Source: Intestinibacter bartlettii (GTDB lineage: Bacteria; Bacillota; Clostridia; Peptostreptococcales; Peptostreptococcaceae). From it: a DNA stretch of 64,000 nt. The stretch lies in NCBI RefSeq assembly GCF_000154445.1, contig NZ_DS499558.1; one strand, written 5' to 3'. Shown piece after piece: positions 53,717 to 62,159 of this stretch. Below the pieces are notes generated by a model. The model searched no databases and had not been told where the DNA came from. It saw nothing but the letters and a program-made list of their open reading frames with translations. The translations under genes were made by a program, and so were the position numbers. The first letter of the stretch is position 1, and each line of letters begins with the position of its first letter.

Positions 53717-56700
53717 ATGCCTAAAATAGATAGTATAAAGAAAACATTAGTGTTAGGATCAGGACCAATAATAATCGGTCAAGCAGCGGAATTTGACTAC
53801 TCAGGAACACAAGCTTGTGAAGCATTAAAAGAAGAAGGTGTAGAAGTTGTATTAATAAACTCAAACCCAGCAACAATAATGACTGACAAAGAAGTAGCTC
53901 ATAAAATTTACATAGAACCTCTTACAATAGAAGCAATAGAAAAAGTAATAGAAAAAGAAAGACCAGATAGTTTACTTGCAGGTATGGGTGGTCAAACAGC
54001 ACTTAACTTAGCAGTAGAATTAGCGGATGCTGGTATATTAGATAAATACGGAGTAAAAGTAATTGGTACTTCAATAAAATCAATCAAAAAAGGTGAAGAC
54101 AGAGATGAATTCAGGGAAATGATGAGAAGTATCAACCAACCAGTAATAGAAAGTGATATAGTTACAAATTTAGAAGATGGTATAATATATGCTGAAAAAA
54201 TAGGATATCCAGTAATTATAAGACCTGCTTATACACTAGGAGGAACTGGTGGTGGTATAGCTGAAAACAAAGAGGAATTAATAGAAATCCTTACTCACGG
54301 TTTACAACTTAGTCCAGTTACTCAAGTTCTTATAGAAAAAAGTATAAAAGGTTGGAAAGAAATCGAATATGAAGTAATGAGAGATGGAAACGGAAATTGC
54401 ATAACTGTTTGTAATATGGAAAATGTGGACCCTGTTGGTGTACATACTGGGGACAGTATAGTTGTAGCTCCATCTCAGACTTTAAGCGATAAAGAATACC
54501 AATTACTAAGAACAGCTTCAATTGAAATAATAAATGCAATCGAAGTAAAAGGTGGTTGTAACGTACAAATCGCATTACATCCTCACAGATTAGAATATGC
54601 AATAATAGAAATCAACCCAAGAGTTAGTAGATCATCAGCATTAGCGTCAAAAGCAACTGGTTATCCAATAGCAAAAGTTGCAGCTAAAATAGCTTTAGGT
54701 TATACATTAGATGAAATAGAAAATGCAGTAACTAAGAAAACAAAAGCTTGTTTCGAACCAACTCTTGATTATGTTGTTGTTAAAATACCAAAATGGCCAT
54801 TTGATAAATTTAAACAAGCAAATAGAAGACTTGGAACAAAAATGATGGCAACAGGGGAGATAATGAGTATCGGAAGTAACTTCGAAGCTGCATTATTAAA
54901 AGGTATAAGATCTCTAGAAATCGGAAAATACTCTTTAATACATAAACCATCTGAACAAAGAACGATAGAAGAATTAAAAGAAAGAGTAGTTATGCCGGAT
55001 GACGAAAGATTATTCGACTTAGCTGAAATGATAAGAAGAGGCTACAGCATCGATATGATAGAAAAAATCACTGGTGTAGACAAATGGTTCTTATACAGAA
55101 TAGATTGGATAGTTAAACAAGAAGAAAAATTAAAAACTATGAAAATAGAAGATGTAAGTAAAGATTACTTAAATACTCTTAAGAAAAAAGGATTTTCAGA
55201 TAAAGGTATAGCCGATTTAATGAAAATAAGTCCAGAAAAAGTTTATGAATTAAGATCTTTATATAATATTCATGCAGCTTATAAAATGGTTGATACATGT
55301 GGTGGAGAATTTGATGCATTATCTCCATACTACTACTCAACTTATGAAGAATATGATGAAGTTGTAGTGAGTGACAAGAGAAAAATAGTTGTTTTAGGTT
55401 CTGGACCAATAAGAATAGGTCAAGGTATAGAATTTGACTATTGTTCAGTTCACTGTATAAAGGCATTAAGAAAATTAGATATAGAGACTATAATAGTAAA
55501 TAACAATCCAGAAACAGTAAGTACTGACTTCGATACTTCTGATAAATTATATTTTGAGCCATTAACAGAAGAAGAAGTTCTAAATATAATAGAAAAAGAA
55601 AAACCAGAAGGTGTAATCTTACAATTCGGTGGTCAAACAGCTATAAAATTAGCTAAATTCCTAGATGAAAAGAATATACCTATATTAGGAACTGACTTTG
55701 CAGACATAGATGCAGCAGAAGATAGAGAAAAATTTGATGAATTACTAGAAAAATTAAATATCAACAGACCAAAAGGTATAGCTGTATGGTCTACTGAAGA
55801 AGGTGTAAAACATGCTAGCGAAATTGGATACCCAGTTTTAGTTAGACCATCTTATGTACTTGGTGGTCAAGGTATGGAAATAACTTATAACGAAGCAAAA
55901 TTAAAAGCGTATCTTGATAGTGCATTCGAAAGAGATAGTAAAAATCCAGTATTGATAGATAAATATCTAGTTGGTAGAGAAATTGAAGTAGACGCTATAT
56001 GCGATAAAGAAGATATATTAATACCAGGTATAATGGAACATTTAGAAAGAGCAGGGGTTCACTCTGGAGACTCTATAACAATGTATCCAAGCCAAAATAT
56101 ATCTGATGATATAAAAGCTAAAATATTAGATTATACTAAGAGAATATCATTAGAACTTAATGTTTTAGGAATGGTTAATATCCAATTCATCGAATTCAAA
56201 GGTGAATTATACATCATAGAAGTTAACCCAAGAGCAAGTAGAACAGTACCATATATAAGTAAAGTTAGTGGTGTGCCAATAGTAGATTTAGCTACTAAAT
56301 GTATGTTAGGTGCAAAATTAAAAGATTTAGGATATGGAACAGGAATCTACAAAACTCCAGAATTAATAGCTGTAAAAGTTCCAGTATTCTCAATGTCAAA
56401 ACTTGCTAGAGTTGACGTAAGTCTTGGACCAGAAATGAAATCAACTGGTGAAGTTTTAGGTGTTGGTGAAACATTAGAAGAAGCATTATATAAAGGATTT
56501 ACAGCAGCAGGTAAGAAAATGTCTAATGACAGAGGAGTAGTTCTTGCAACTGTAAACGACCAAGATAAAGAAGAATTCTTAGAAATAGCAAAAGATATGA
56601 AACGTGTTGGATATACTTTTATGGCAACAGAAGGAACAGCATCACTTCTAAGATCTAATGGAATTGATTCTATAGTAGTTAATAAAATAGGAGAAGTTAG

Positions 56701-56923
56701 ACCAAACATACTAGATGTTATAACTAACAACCAAGTTGATATGGTTATAAACACTCCAACAAAAGGTAATGATGCAACTAGAGACGGATTCAGAATAAGA
56801 AGACTAGCAACTGAATATTCAATAGATGTCATGACATCTCTAGATACATTAAAAGCATTAGTAAAAGTAAATCAAAAACATATTAATAAAGACCAATTAA
56901 AAGTATATAATTTAGCTGAGTAA
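53717..56923 (+). CDS. carB: Carbamoyl-phosphate synthase, large subunit
   Basis: Makes carbamoyl phosphate from ammonia, bicarbonate and two ATP. The 1068-residue chain has two homologous ATP-grasp halves (LGSGPIIIGQAAEFDYSG near 12 and LGSGPIRIGQGIEFDYC near 560), the oligomerisation domain between and a C-terminal allosteric MGS-like domain (about 930-1068). Expected UMP/ornithine regulation acts there. Ends the pyrF-carA-carB operon; a strong terminator follows. Confidence 0.98.
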   Translation: MPKIDSIKKTLVLGSGPIIIGQAAEFDYSGTQACEALKEEGVEVVLINSNPATIMTDKEVAHKIYIEPLTIEAIEKVIEKERPDSLLAGMGGQTALNLAVELADAGILDKYGVKVIGTSIKSIKKGEDRDEFREMMRSINQPVIESDIVTNLEDGIIYAEKIGYPVIIRPAYTLGGTGGGIAENKEELIEILTHGLQLSPVTQVLIEKSIKGWKEIEYEVMRDGNGNCITVCNMENVDPVGVHTGDSIVVAPSQTLSDKEYQLLRTASIEIINAIEVKGGCNVQIALHPHRLEYAIIEINPRVSRSSALASKATGYPIAKVAAKIALGYTLDEIENAVTKKTKACFEPTLDYVVVKIPKWPFDKFKQANRRLGTKMMATGEIMSIGSNFEAALLKGIRSLEIGKYSLIHKPSEQRTIEELKERVVMPDDERLFDLAEMIRRGYSIDMIEKITGVDKWFLYRIDWIVKQEEKLKTMKIEDVSKDYLNTLKKKGFSDKGIADLMKISPEKVYELRSLYNIHAAYKMVDTCGGEFDALSPYYYSTYEEYDEVVVSDKRKIVVLGSGPIRIGQGIEFDYCSVHCIKALRKLDIETIIVNNNPETVSTDFDTSDKLYFEPLTEEEVLNIIEKEKPEGVILQFGGQTAIKLAKFLDEKNIPILGTDFADIDAAEDREKFDELLEKLNINRPKGIAVWSTEEGVKHASEIGYPVLVRPSYVLGGQGMEITYNEAKLKAYLDSAFERDSKNPVLIDKYLVGREIEVDAICDKEDILIPGIMEHLERAGVHSGDSITMYPSQNISDDIKAKILDYTKRISLELNVLGMVNIQFIEFKGELYIIEVNPRASRTVPYISKVSGVPIVDLATKCMLGAKLKDLGYGTGIYKTPELIAVKVPVFSMSKLARVDVSLGPEMKSTGEVLGVGETLEEALYKGFTAAGKKMSNDRGVVLATVNDQDKEEFLEIAKDMKRVGYTFMATEGTASLLRSNGIDSIVVNKIGEVRPNILDVITNNQVDMVINTPTKGNDATRDGFRIRRLATEYSIDVMTSLDTLKALVKVNQKHINKDQLKVYNLAE

Positions 56924-56941
56924 TTTAATATGATTAATAAT

Positions 56942-56988
56942 AGAAGCTACTATAACTGAGTATAAATTTAGTTATAGTAGCTTTTTTA
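56942..56988 (+). terminator. Terminator after carB
   Basis: Hairpin AGAAGCTACTATAACT / AGTTATAGTAGCTTTT followed by T-run. Confidence 0.94.
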
Positions 56989-57403
56989 GGAAAAATATAA
57001 ATAACTAAGGTTAATTTAAGGTTTTCTGGTTATTATATTATTAACAGATAAGTAATAAACTTATTAATACCCAAATAACTAGAAATAGAATAATTTTTTT
57101 GATGATTTTTTTTAGTAATAACTCCCTGAAAGAAGAATGTGGCGGCGCATTCTTCTTTTATTTTTAGAAAAAAATTTAAATAGTAAAAATAGCTATCGAG
57201 AGATAAATTATTACTACATCAATAGCTATTTTTACTATTTGTACTAAGTGGCTTTTTAAAAAAGTCGAAAAAATATAGAAGAGAAAATATACAAAAGGAA
57301 AGCAAACATAGAGATCTCTTCTATAGGAAATTATTATGGATATATTGTTATATTCTAGTTTCTATATTATATTTAGTTAAAACTAAATGTCTTGATTTCT
57401 AAA
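56989..57403. other. Intergenic region with two gene-less hairpins
   Basis: No gene is visible. Two terminator-like hairpins occur without a coding region before them. The first is AAAGAAGAATG / CATTCTTCTTT with a GC-rich loop at 57129-57163; the second is a perfect 15-pair AGTAAAAATAGCTAT inverted repeat at 57182-57237. A short AGAGATCTCT palindrome lies near 57310. The first could end a small RNA, the second could terminate both strands. Confidence 0.5.
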
Positions 57404-57661
57404 TTATAAAATTTCTTTTACTTCTATTAGTGAACTCTTTGGAAGTAAATAAGTTATTAACTTATCGTAATTTATATCTTCAAAAGACTCTATATACTCA
57501 GGGACTACAGTTATTGTACTTTCTGTAGATTCTAGTATTTCCCCAAAGATTGGTTTCATACTAAGATAAGTTTTTACTCTTACATATTTTTTTAATAGAG
57601 TATCTATTTCTTCAAAATCTATACAACTTTCATTTTTATAATTTTTAGTATTATTCAACAT
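57404..57661 (-). CDS. Hypothetical small protein
   Basis: I do not recognise this 85-residue protein. It is soluble-looking, beta-rich in the middle (GEILESTESTITVVPEYIE) and has no signal sequence. The middle could form a small OB- or Sm-like fold, but that is a guess. ATG 57661 (MLNNTKNYKN) is chosen because AAAGGAG lies 8 bases upstream; GTG 57670 is too close to that site. It is monocistronic by layout. Confidence 0.65.
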   Translation of the reverse strand: MLNNTKNYKNESCIDFEEIDTLLKKYVRVKTYLSMKPIFGEILESTESTITVVPEYIESFEDINYDKLITYLLPKSSLIEVKEIL

Positions 57662-57670
57662 AAAAACCAC

Positions 57671-58005
57671 TCCTTTTAAAAATAAATAAAAATATTCTGA
57701 AAATTAATAACGTATAATTCCTATTTAAGTTATAAATTAAAGTTCGTATAATAATTAATTAACTATCTAACTGTTTGATTATGTTATAATAATACTACAT
57801 TAAGTATACATAGCACAATATTATAAAAAAATTAATATAATAAAATAAAAATATTTGTTTTTAATACTTTTTACCTCAAAAATAAATAAAATAAGTTAAA
57901 AAAATATAGTTTTCAAAAGTTAAATAAATAACTTTAAGAAAACGATTTCTGATTAAGATAATAGCAATATAGTTTAAAAATTAAATAATTAACAAAAAAT
58001 AACGA
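57671..58005. other. AT-rich spacer between two minus-strand genes
   Basis: No gene seen. It should carry the minus-strand promoter for 57404-57661. A symmetric AGAAAACGATTTCT at 57938-57951 looks cre-like. Confidence 0.4.
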
Positions 58006-58040
58006 ATAAAAAAAGAGAAACAAATAAATTTGTTTCTCAA
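58006..58040 (-). terminator. Terminator for the DUF3298-like gene
   Basis: On the minus strand: GAGAAACAAAT / ATTTGTTTCTC followed by a T-run, just past the stop codon. Confidence 0.9.
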
Positions 58041-58048
58041 ATAGTGAA

Positions 58049-58792
58049 CTATCTTCTTTTTTTTCTTCTAAGCACATTTTGAGGATTGCAGTAAAATCTA
58101 GGGTTAATATATTCTGAAAAGTCTTCAAATGAAACTAAGAATTTCGGAACTCCAGCAGATTGTTTAGCAATTTCGTCAATTTCAAAAAATATTACAATGC
58201 CTTTATCTGTTATGTAGAATGCTTGTGAGTCTGGTATATCTACAACAGTATTTTCATAGAAAAGATTTGGTGTTTTAGCAATTTCATCATTTACAAATTG
58301 TGATAACAATTGAAGGTAATCTACACCTTCATTAAATAAATCTTTTAATGTCAATGTATTTCCAGTCAATAAGTCGATATTAAAATGGTATACATCTTCA
58401 TATAAAGGGCCATAATTATCACTAATAGAGTCTAGATTTATTATAAAACTTAGAATATGGTTTTTGCTAAAAGTAATATCAAAAGAAGTACTTACTTGAT
58501 AGACTCTTTTAGGAAGAGCATTTTCAGCTGCGGTTTTATTATATTGTGCCATTTCTTCATAAAGACCATTTCTAAAGGTTTCTATATTAGAATAAATTGT
58601 TTCATTTAAATTTTTCAATATTGTTGGGTCAACTTTAAAATAACTATTTTTTACATTGTAGAAAACAGGATAAGCTAAATCATAATAGAAAAATTCTTCT
58701 CTTCCAAAGTTTTCATTGTATTGAATATATAGCAGGTTATAAATACAGCCTGTGAAATTCGGATTTATTTGATTCATTGTAATCCGTTGCAT
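58049..58792 (-). CDS. DUF4163/DUF3298-type protein without signal peptide
   Basis: A 247-residue protein resembling the DUF4163 plus DUF3298 pair also seen in the extracellular part of RsiV. The order is a conserved INPNFTG start, a middle region and the C-terminal DUF3298 part (HFNIDLLTGNTLTLKDLF, then DKGIVIFFEIDEIA). No signal peptide or membrane anchor is present, so it seems cytoplasmic or secreted by another route. It ends in a basic tail (RRKKRR). The only strong ribosome site (AGGAGG, 58826-58831) is about 35-40 bases upstream of the ATG and opens tiny frames that stop at once, so initiation is unclear. Confidence 0.75.
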   Translation of the reverse strand: MQRITMNQINPNFTGCIYNLLYIQYNENFGREEFFYYDLAYPVFYNVKNSYFKVDPTILKNLNETIYSNIETFRNGLYEEMAQYNKTAAENALPKRVYQVSTSFDITFSKNHILSFIINLDSISDNYGPLYEDVYHFNIDLLTGNTLTLKDLFNEGVDYLQLLSQFVNDEIAKTPNLFYENTVVDIPDSQAFYITDKGIVIFFEIDEIAKQSAGVPKFLVSFEDFSEYINPRFYCNPQNVLRRKKRR

Positions 58793-59021
58793 AAAAATCT
58801 ATTTTAGATTAATTGCAACAACTCACCTCCTAATTATATAAACTATTAATATTTATGATTTATTCTGGGAAAAAAGAACTTTTGATTTAAACGTATTATA
58901 GATTTACATAAAAGCCAAAAAAATACTAAATAAAGCATATAAACTGGTGAAAATACCTAAAATAAAGCTAGTTAATATGATATAATACATAAGATTAGTA
59001 AGAATTATAGGAGGTAATAAC

Positions 59022-59897
59022 GTGTTATTATTAGCGGATCAATGGAAAGATTATGAACTTATAGACATGGGAAATGGAGAAAAATTAGAGAGATGGGGAA
59101 ACTATGTACTTAGAAGACCAGACCCTCAAGTAGTTTGGCCAATGGAGGCTGAATGGTCTTTATGGAAAAATCCTCATGGACATTATCACAGAAGTAATAA
59201 AGGTGGAGGTCAATGGGAACATAAAAAGAAATATCCAGAACAATGGACTATAAGTTATAAAGACTTAAAATTCCACATAAAACCAACTGGATTTAAACAT
59301 ACTGGATTATTCCCAGAACAAGCGGCAAACTGGGAATGGTCAATGGATAAAATAAGAAATGCTAAAAGACCAATAAAAGTATTAAATTTATTTGCTTATA
59401 CTGGTGGAGCAACTGTTGCTTGTGCGGCAGCTGGTGCAGCTGAAGTATGTCACGTAGATGCATCTAAAGGTATGACTACTCAAGCGAAAGAAAATATAAA
59501 ATTATCAGGACTTGAAGATAGAAAAGTTAGATTTATCGTAGACGACGTTGTAAAATTCGTTGAAAGAGAAATCAGAAGAGGAAACAAATATGATGCAATC
59601 ATAATGGACCCACCTTCTTACGGAAGAGGACCAAAAGGTGAAGTATGGCAAATAGAAGAAAAACTTTTCGACTTTGTTAACTTATGTATGAAAGTATTAT
59701 CAGACAAGCCATTATTCTTCTTAATAAACTCATATACAACTGGATTCTCTCCAATAGTATTAGAAAACGTACTTCAAACTACTATCGGTAAGAAAGTAAA
59801 AGGCGGAAAAATATACGGAGGAGAATTAGGAATACCTGCTTCAAGAGACGGAAAAATCCTTCCATGTGGTATATTTGGTAGATGGGAGTCTAAATAA
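59022..59897 (+). CDS. Class I SAM-dependent methyltransferase (RlmI/COG1092-like)
   Basis: A 291-residue methyltransferase. The SAM loop is LNLFAYTGGATVACAAAGA (about 122-140), the acidic partner HVDASKG follows, and the catalytic-type motif is MDPPSYGRG (near 198). It resembles rRNA cytosine methyltransferases of the RlmI/RlmK group but lacks their N-terminal PUA domain. GTG start after AGGAGGTAA. Its TAA overlaps the ATG of the pseudouridine synthase by one base, so both are translated together, consistent with an RNA-modification role. Confidence 0.9.
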   Translation: MLLLADQWKDYELIDMGNGEKLERWGNYVLRRPDPQVVWPMEAEWSLWKNPHGHYHRSNKGGGQWEHKKKYPEQWTISYKDLKFHIKPTGFKHTGLFPEQAANWEWSMDKIRNAKRPIKVLNLFAYTGGATVACAAAGAAEVCHVDASKGMTTQAKENIKLSGLEDRKVRFIVDDVVKFVEREIRRGNKYDAIIMDPPSYGRGPKGEVWQIEEKLFDFVNLCMKVLSDKPLFFLINSYTTGFSPIVLENVLQTTIGKKVKGGKIYGGELGIPASRDGKILPCGIFGRWESK

Positions 59898-60562
59898 TGC
59901 TTAATGTAATATACGAAGATAATCATTTATTAGTAGTTGAAAAGCCAGTAAATATATTATCTCAGGGTGATAATACTAATGATGATGATATGGTAAATTT
60001 ACTAAAAAAATACCTAAAAGAAAAATACAATAAGCCAGGGAATGTTTTTGTTGGCCTTGTCCACAGATTAGATAGACCTGTTGGAGGAATAATGGTATTT
60101 GCCAAAACTTCAAAAGCTGCGTCTAGACTTTCTGAACAAGTTAGAAATAAAACATTTAAAAAGACTTATAAAGCTGTTCTTCATGGTGAGATGAAAAAGA
60201 AACAGGATAATTTAAGCGATTATCTTTATAAAGATAAAAAAACAAATATGGTAAGTGTGGTAAATAAAAATCACAAAGACGCTAAGGATGCAAAGTTAAG
60301 TTACAAGACTTTAGCATCTAATAACGGATTTAGCCTTGTAGAAATAGATTTACAAACAGGTAGGCCACACCAAATCAGAGTTCAATTTTCAAGCAGAAAT
60401 CACCCACTGTATGGTGATCAAAGGTACGGAAAAAACGTAAATAAAAAAGGGCAACAAATCGCATTGTGGTCTTATAAAATAGAAATAGAACATCCAACTA
60501 AAAAAGAAAAAATGGAATTTGTTTGCGAGCCACCAAATAAATATCCATGGAATATGTTTTAG
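59897..60562 (+). CDS. RluA-family pseudouridine synthase
   Basis: A 221-residue enzyme isomerising uridine to pseudouridine in rRNA or tRNA. The catalytic aspartate is in the motif VHRLDRPVGGIMVF (HRLD, about residues 55-58), and the end has GRPHQIRVQF and HPLYGDQRYG. It lacks an N-terminal S4 domain, like the shorter RluA relatives. The exact target is not readable. It overlaps the methyltransferase gene by one base and is followed after 18 bases by the UPF0489 gene. Confidence 0.93.
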   Translation: MLNVIYEDNHLLVVEKPVNILSQGDNTNDDDMVNLLKKYLKEKYNKPGNVFVGLVHRLDRPVGGIMVFAKTSKAASRLSEQVRNKTFKKTYKAVLHGEMKKKQDNLSDYLYKDKKTNMVSVVNKNHKDAKDAKLSYKTLASNNGFSLVEIDLQTGRPHQIRVQFSSRNHPLYGDQRYGKNVNKKGQQIALWSYKIEIEHPTKKEKMEFVCEPPNKYPWNMF

Positions 60563-60580
60563 TATTTTTAAGGAGAAAAA

Positions 60581-61285
60581 ATGGAGAGATATGTAGGTTT
60601 TTATATTGAAGAGCCAGTAGGAAACAACGTATTTTCTTATGATGAAAGAACGAATAAGAAAATATTTGTACCTAAATTAATAAAAGGAACTTTAGATGAT
60701 GTATCTTTAGGCGAAAACATAGTATTTAATGAAATTGATGAAGATACAGAGATAAAAGCAATAGGACTTAAAAATTTAGTTCAATACGAAATAGATGGAA
60801 AAGTCGTTTATATATTTGACAACCATAATCATGCCTTTTATTTTTGGATGAAAAGTTTACACGAAGGATTGTTTAATAAAGGCTGTAGACTAATACATGT
60901 AGATCAACACAAAGATATGAGAAAGCCTGACGATTATACTGTGGACTTAGATAATTTAAATGATGTTTTTAGATATACCAATAAAGTTTTAAACGTAGGG
61001 AACTTTATACAACCGGCGCTTAAAAAAGGTGTATTCTGTGATGTAGATATAATAGATAGTTCTTATGGATTTGATTTAAAACCAGAGGGAGAATATGTTT
61101 TAGATATAGATTTAGATATATTTTCTAAGGATATGGATTATATTCCATATGATTTTAGATTAAATAAAATAAAAGAACTAATAAAGGGTGCAAAAGTGAT
61201 TACGATTGCTTCAAGTCCATACTTTATAGACCAAGAGTATGCCATAAAGGTATTAAAAGAATTGTTTAATTATGATATAATATAG
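60581..61285 (+). CDS. UPF0489-type protein with arginase-like metal motifs
   Basis: A 234-residue protein of the UPF0489 group. Candidate metal ligands are FDNHNHAFYFW (about 83-93), HVDQHKDM (near 106) and DIDLDIFS (near 169); HxDxHxD and DxDxD resemble the manganese site of arginase/ureohydrolases. Some peptide arginases that turn arginine in peptides to ornithine belong, as I recall, to this group. No precursor peptide or peptide-modification gene is adjacent. It follows the RNA-modification genes with a 18-base gap. The substrate is unknown. Confidence 0.8.
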   Translation: MERYVGFYIEEPVGNNVFSYDERTNKKIFVPKLIKGTLDDVSLGENIVFNEIDEDTEIKAIGLKNLVQYEIDGKVVYIFDNHNHAFYFWMKSLHEGLFNKGCRLIHVDQHKDMRKPDDYTVDLDNLNDVFRYTNKVLNVGNFIQPALKKGVFCDVDIIDSSYGFDLKPEGEYVLDIDLDIFSKDMDYIPYDFRLNKIKELIKGAKVITIASSPYFIDQEYAIKVLKELFNYDII

Positions 61286-61346
61286 AATTGTTAATAATAA
61301 GAAAATAAAAATTTCAAAAATAAATATTAATTAGGAGGAACTTATA

Positions 61347-61844
61347 ATGAGTTTATATGCAGAGTGGAGAAATCTTTGTGATAACCACGCAAACAATGAT
61401 GAAGAAATAAAATTCTGGGAAAATTACTTAAAATCAGAAGCAGGAATATACAATGAAATATTAAACAACAAAACTGATGTTGTTGAAGGTACAGTTGCTG
61501 AATTAGCTGCTAAATACAACGTATCTAATGAATTATTCATGGGATTCTTAGATGGAATAAGCGAAAGTGTTAAAGAAGAGTTAGAGTTAGAAGCTATAGA
61601 AGCTGACACTAACGTTTCTGTAAAAATAGACTGGGAAAAATTATACTACAATATGTTAGGTGCTGAAGCTCACTGGTTATATGAATTACAAGGATGGGAT
61701 GGAATATTATCTCCTGAAACTAGAAAAGCTATAACTAAAGATTTCAACAGATCAAGAATTGTAGTTAAAGAAGACAAAGTTGGAAGAAATGATCCATGTC
61801 CATGTGGAAGCGGTAAAAAATACAAAAAATGTTGTGGAAAATAA
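61347..61844 (+). CDS. SEC-C motif protein
   Basis: A 165-residue protein ending in the zinc-binding SEC-C motif (GRNDPCPCGSGKKYKKCC, about 147-164), also found at the SecA C-terminus. The rest is acidic and mostly helical, without recognisable catalytic motif. SEC-C often marks binding to ribosome or SecB-like partners; the role here is unknown. ATG follows AGGAGGAAC. Terminator follows. Confidence 0.9.
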   Translation: MSLYAEWRNLCDNHANNDEEIKFWENYLKSEAGIYNEILNNKTDVVEGTVAELAAKYNVSNELFMGFLDGISESVKEELELEAIEADTNVSVKIDWEKLYYNMLGAEAHWLYELQGWDGILSPETRKAITKDFNRSRIVVKEDKVGRNDPCPCGSGKKYKKCCGK

Positions 61845-61854
61845 TATCTAAATA

Positions 61855-61908
61855 AAAAAAAGCATTTGAAATATACATTTAATATGTAATTTCAGATGCT
61901 TTTTTTTA
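61855..61908 (+). terminator. Terminator after the SEC-C gene
   Basis: Imperfect hairpin AAGCATTTGAAAT / ATTTCAGATGCTT followed by T-run. Confidence 0.88.
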
Positions 61909-61954
61909 TTTAGATATTAAATCATATTCATTTAAAATTTATATAAAAAATCTA

Positions 61955-61985
61955 TTGACTTGGAGTTAACTCTAGGTGATATTGT
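61955..61985 (+). promoter_or_regulatory. MerR-type promoter and operator upstream of the DXS-like gene
   Basis: TTGACT and TATTGT are separated by 19 bases, longer than the usual 17. The spacer holds the dyad CTTGGAGTT / AACTCTAGG (61959-61976), matching in seven of nine positions. An over-long spacer with a central dyad is the hallmark of promoters activated by MerR-family regulators. No MerR gene is in the window. The leader is about 170 bases. Confidence 0.8.
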
Positions 61986-62159
61986 ATAATAAAATTAAAA
62001 ATATATTACAAATATAAATTTAATTTGATTCATAATATTAACATAAATATTATGAATTATTATGAAAAATTTAAGTCTAAAATGCTAAAAATAAATATTA
62101 TAGGCATACTTATATATTTTTTGATTAAAAAATATAACAAGGTCAATATAGGAGGAAAA

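Noticed and set aside
57182..57237. The 15-pair inverted repeat read as IS or MITE ends.
   Set aside because: It encloses only 26 bases, has no target-site duplication and carries A- and T-runs typical of a two-way terminator.
62025..62159. N-terminal extension of 45 codons on the DXS-like protein from a TTG.
   Set aside because: AGGAGGAAAA sits directly before ATG 62160, the family start fits there, and the extension would encode this ribosome site.
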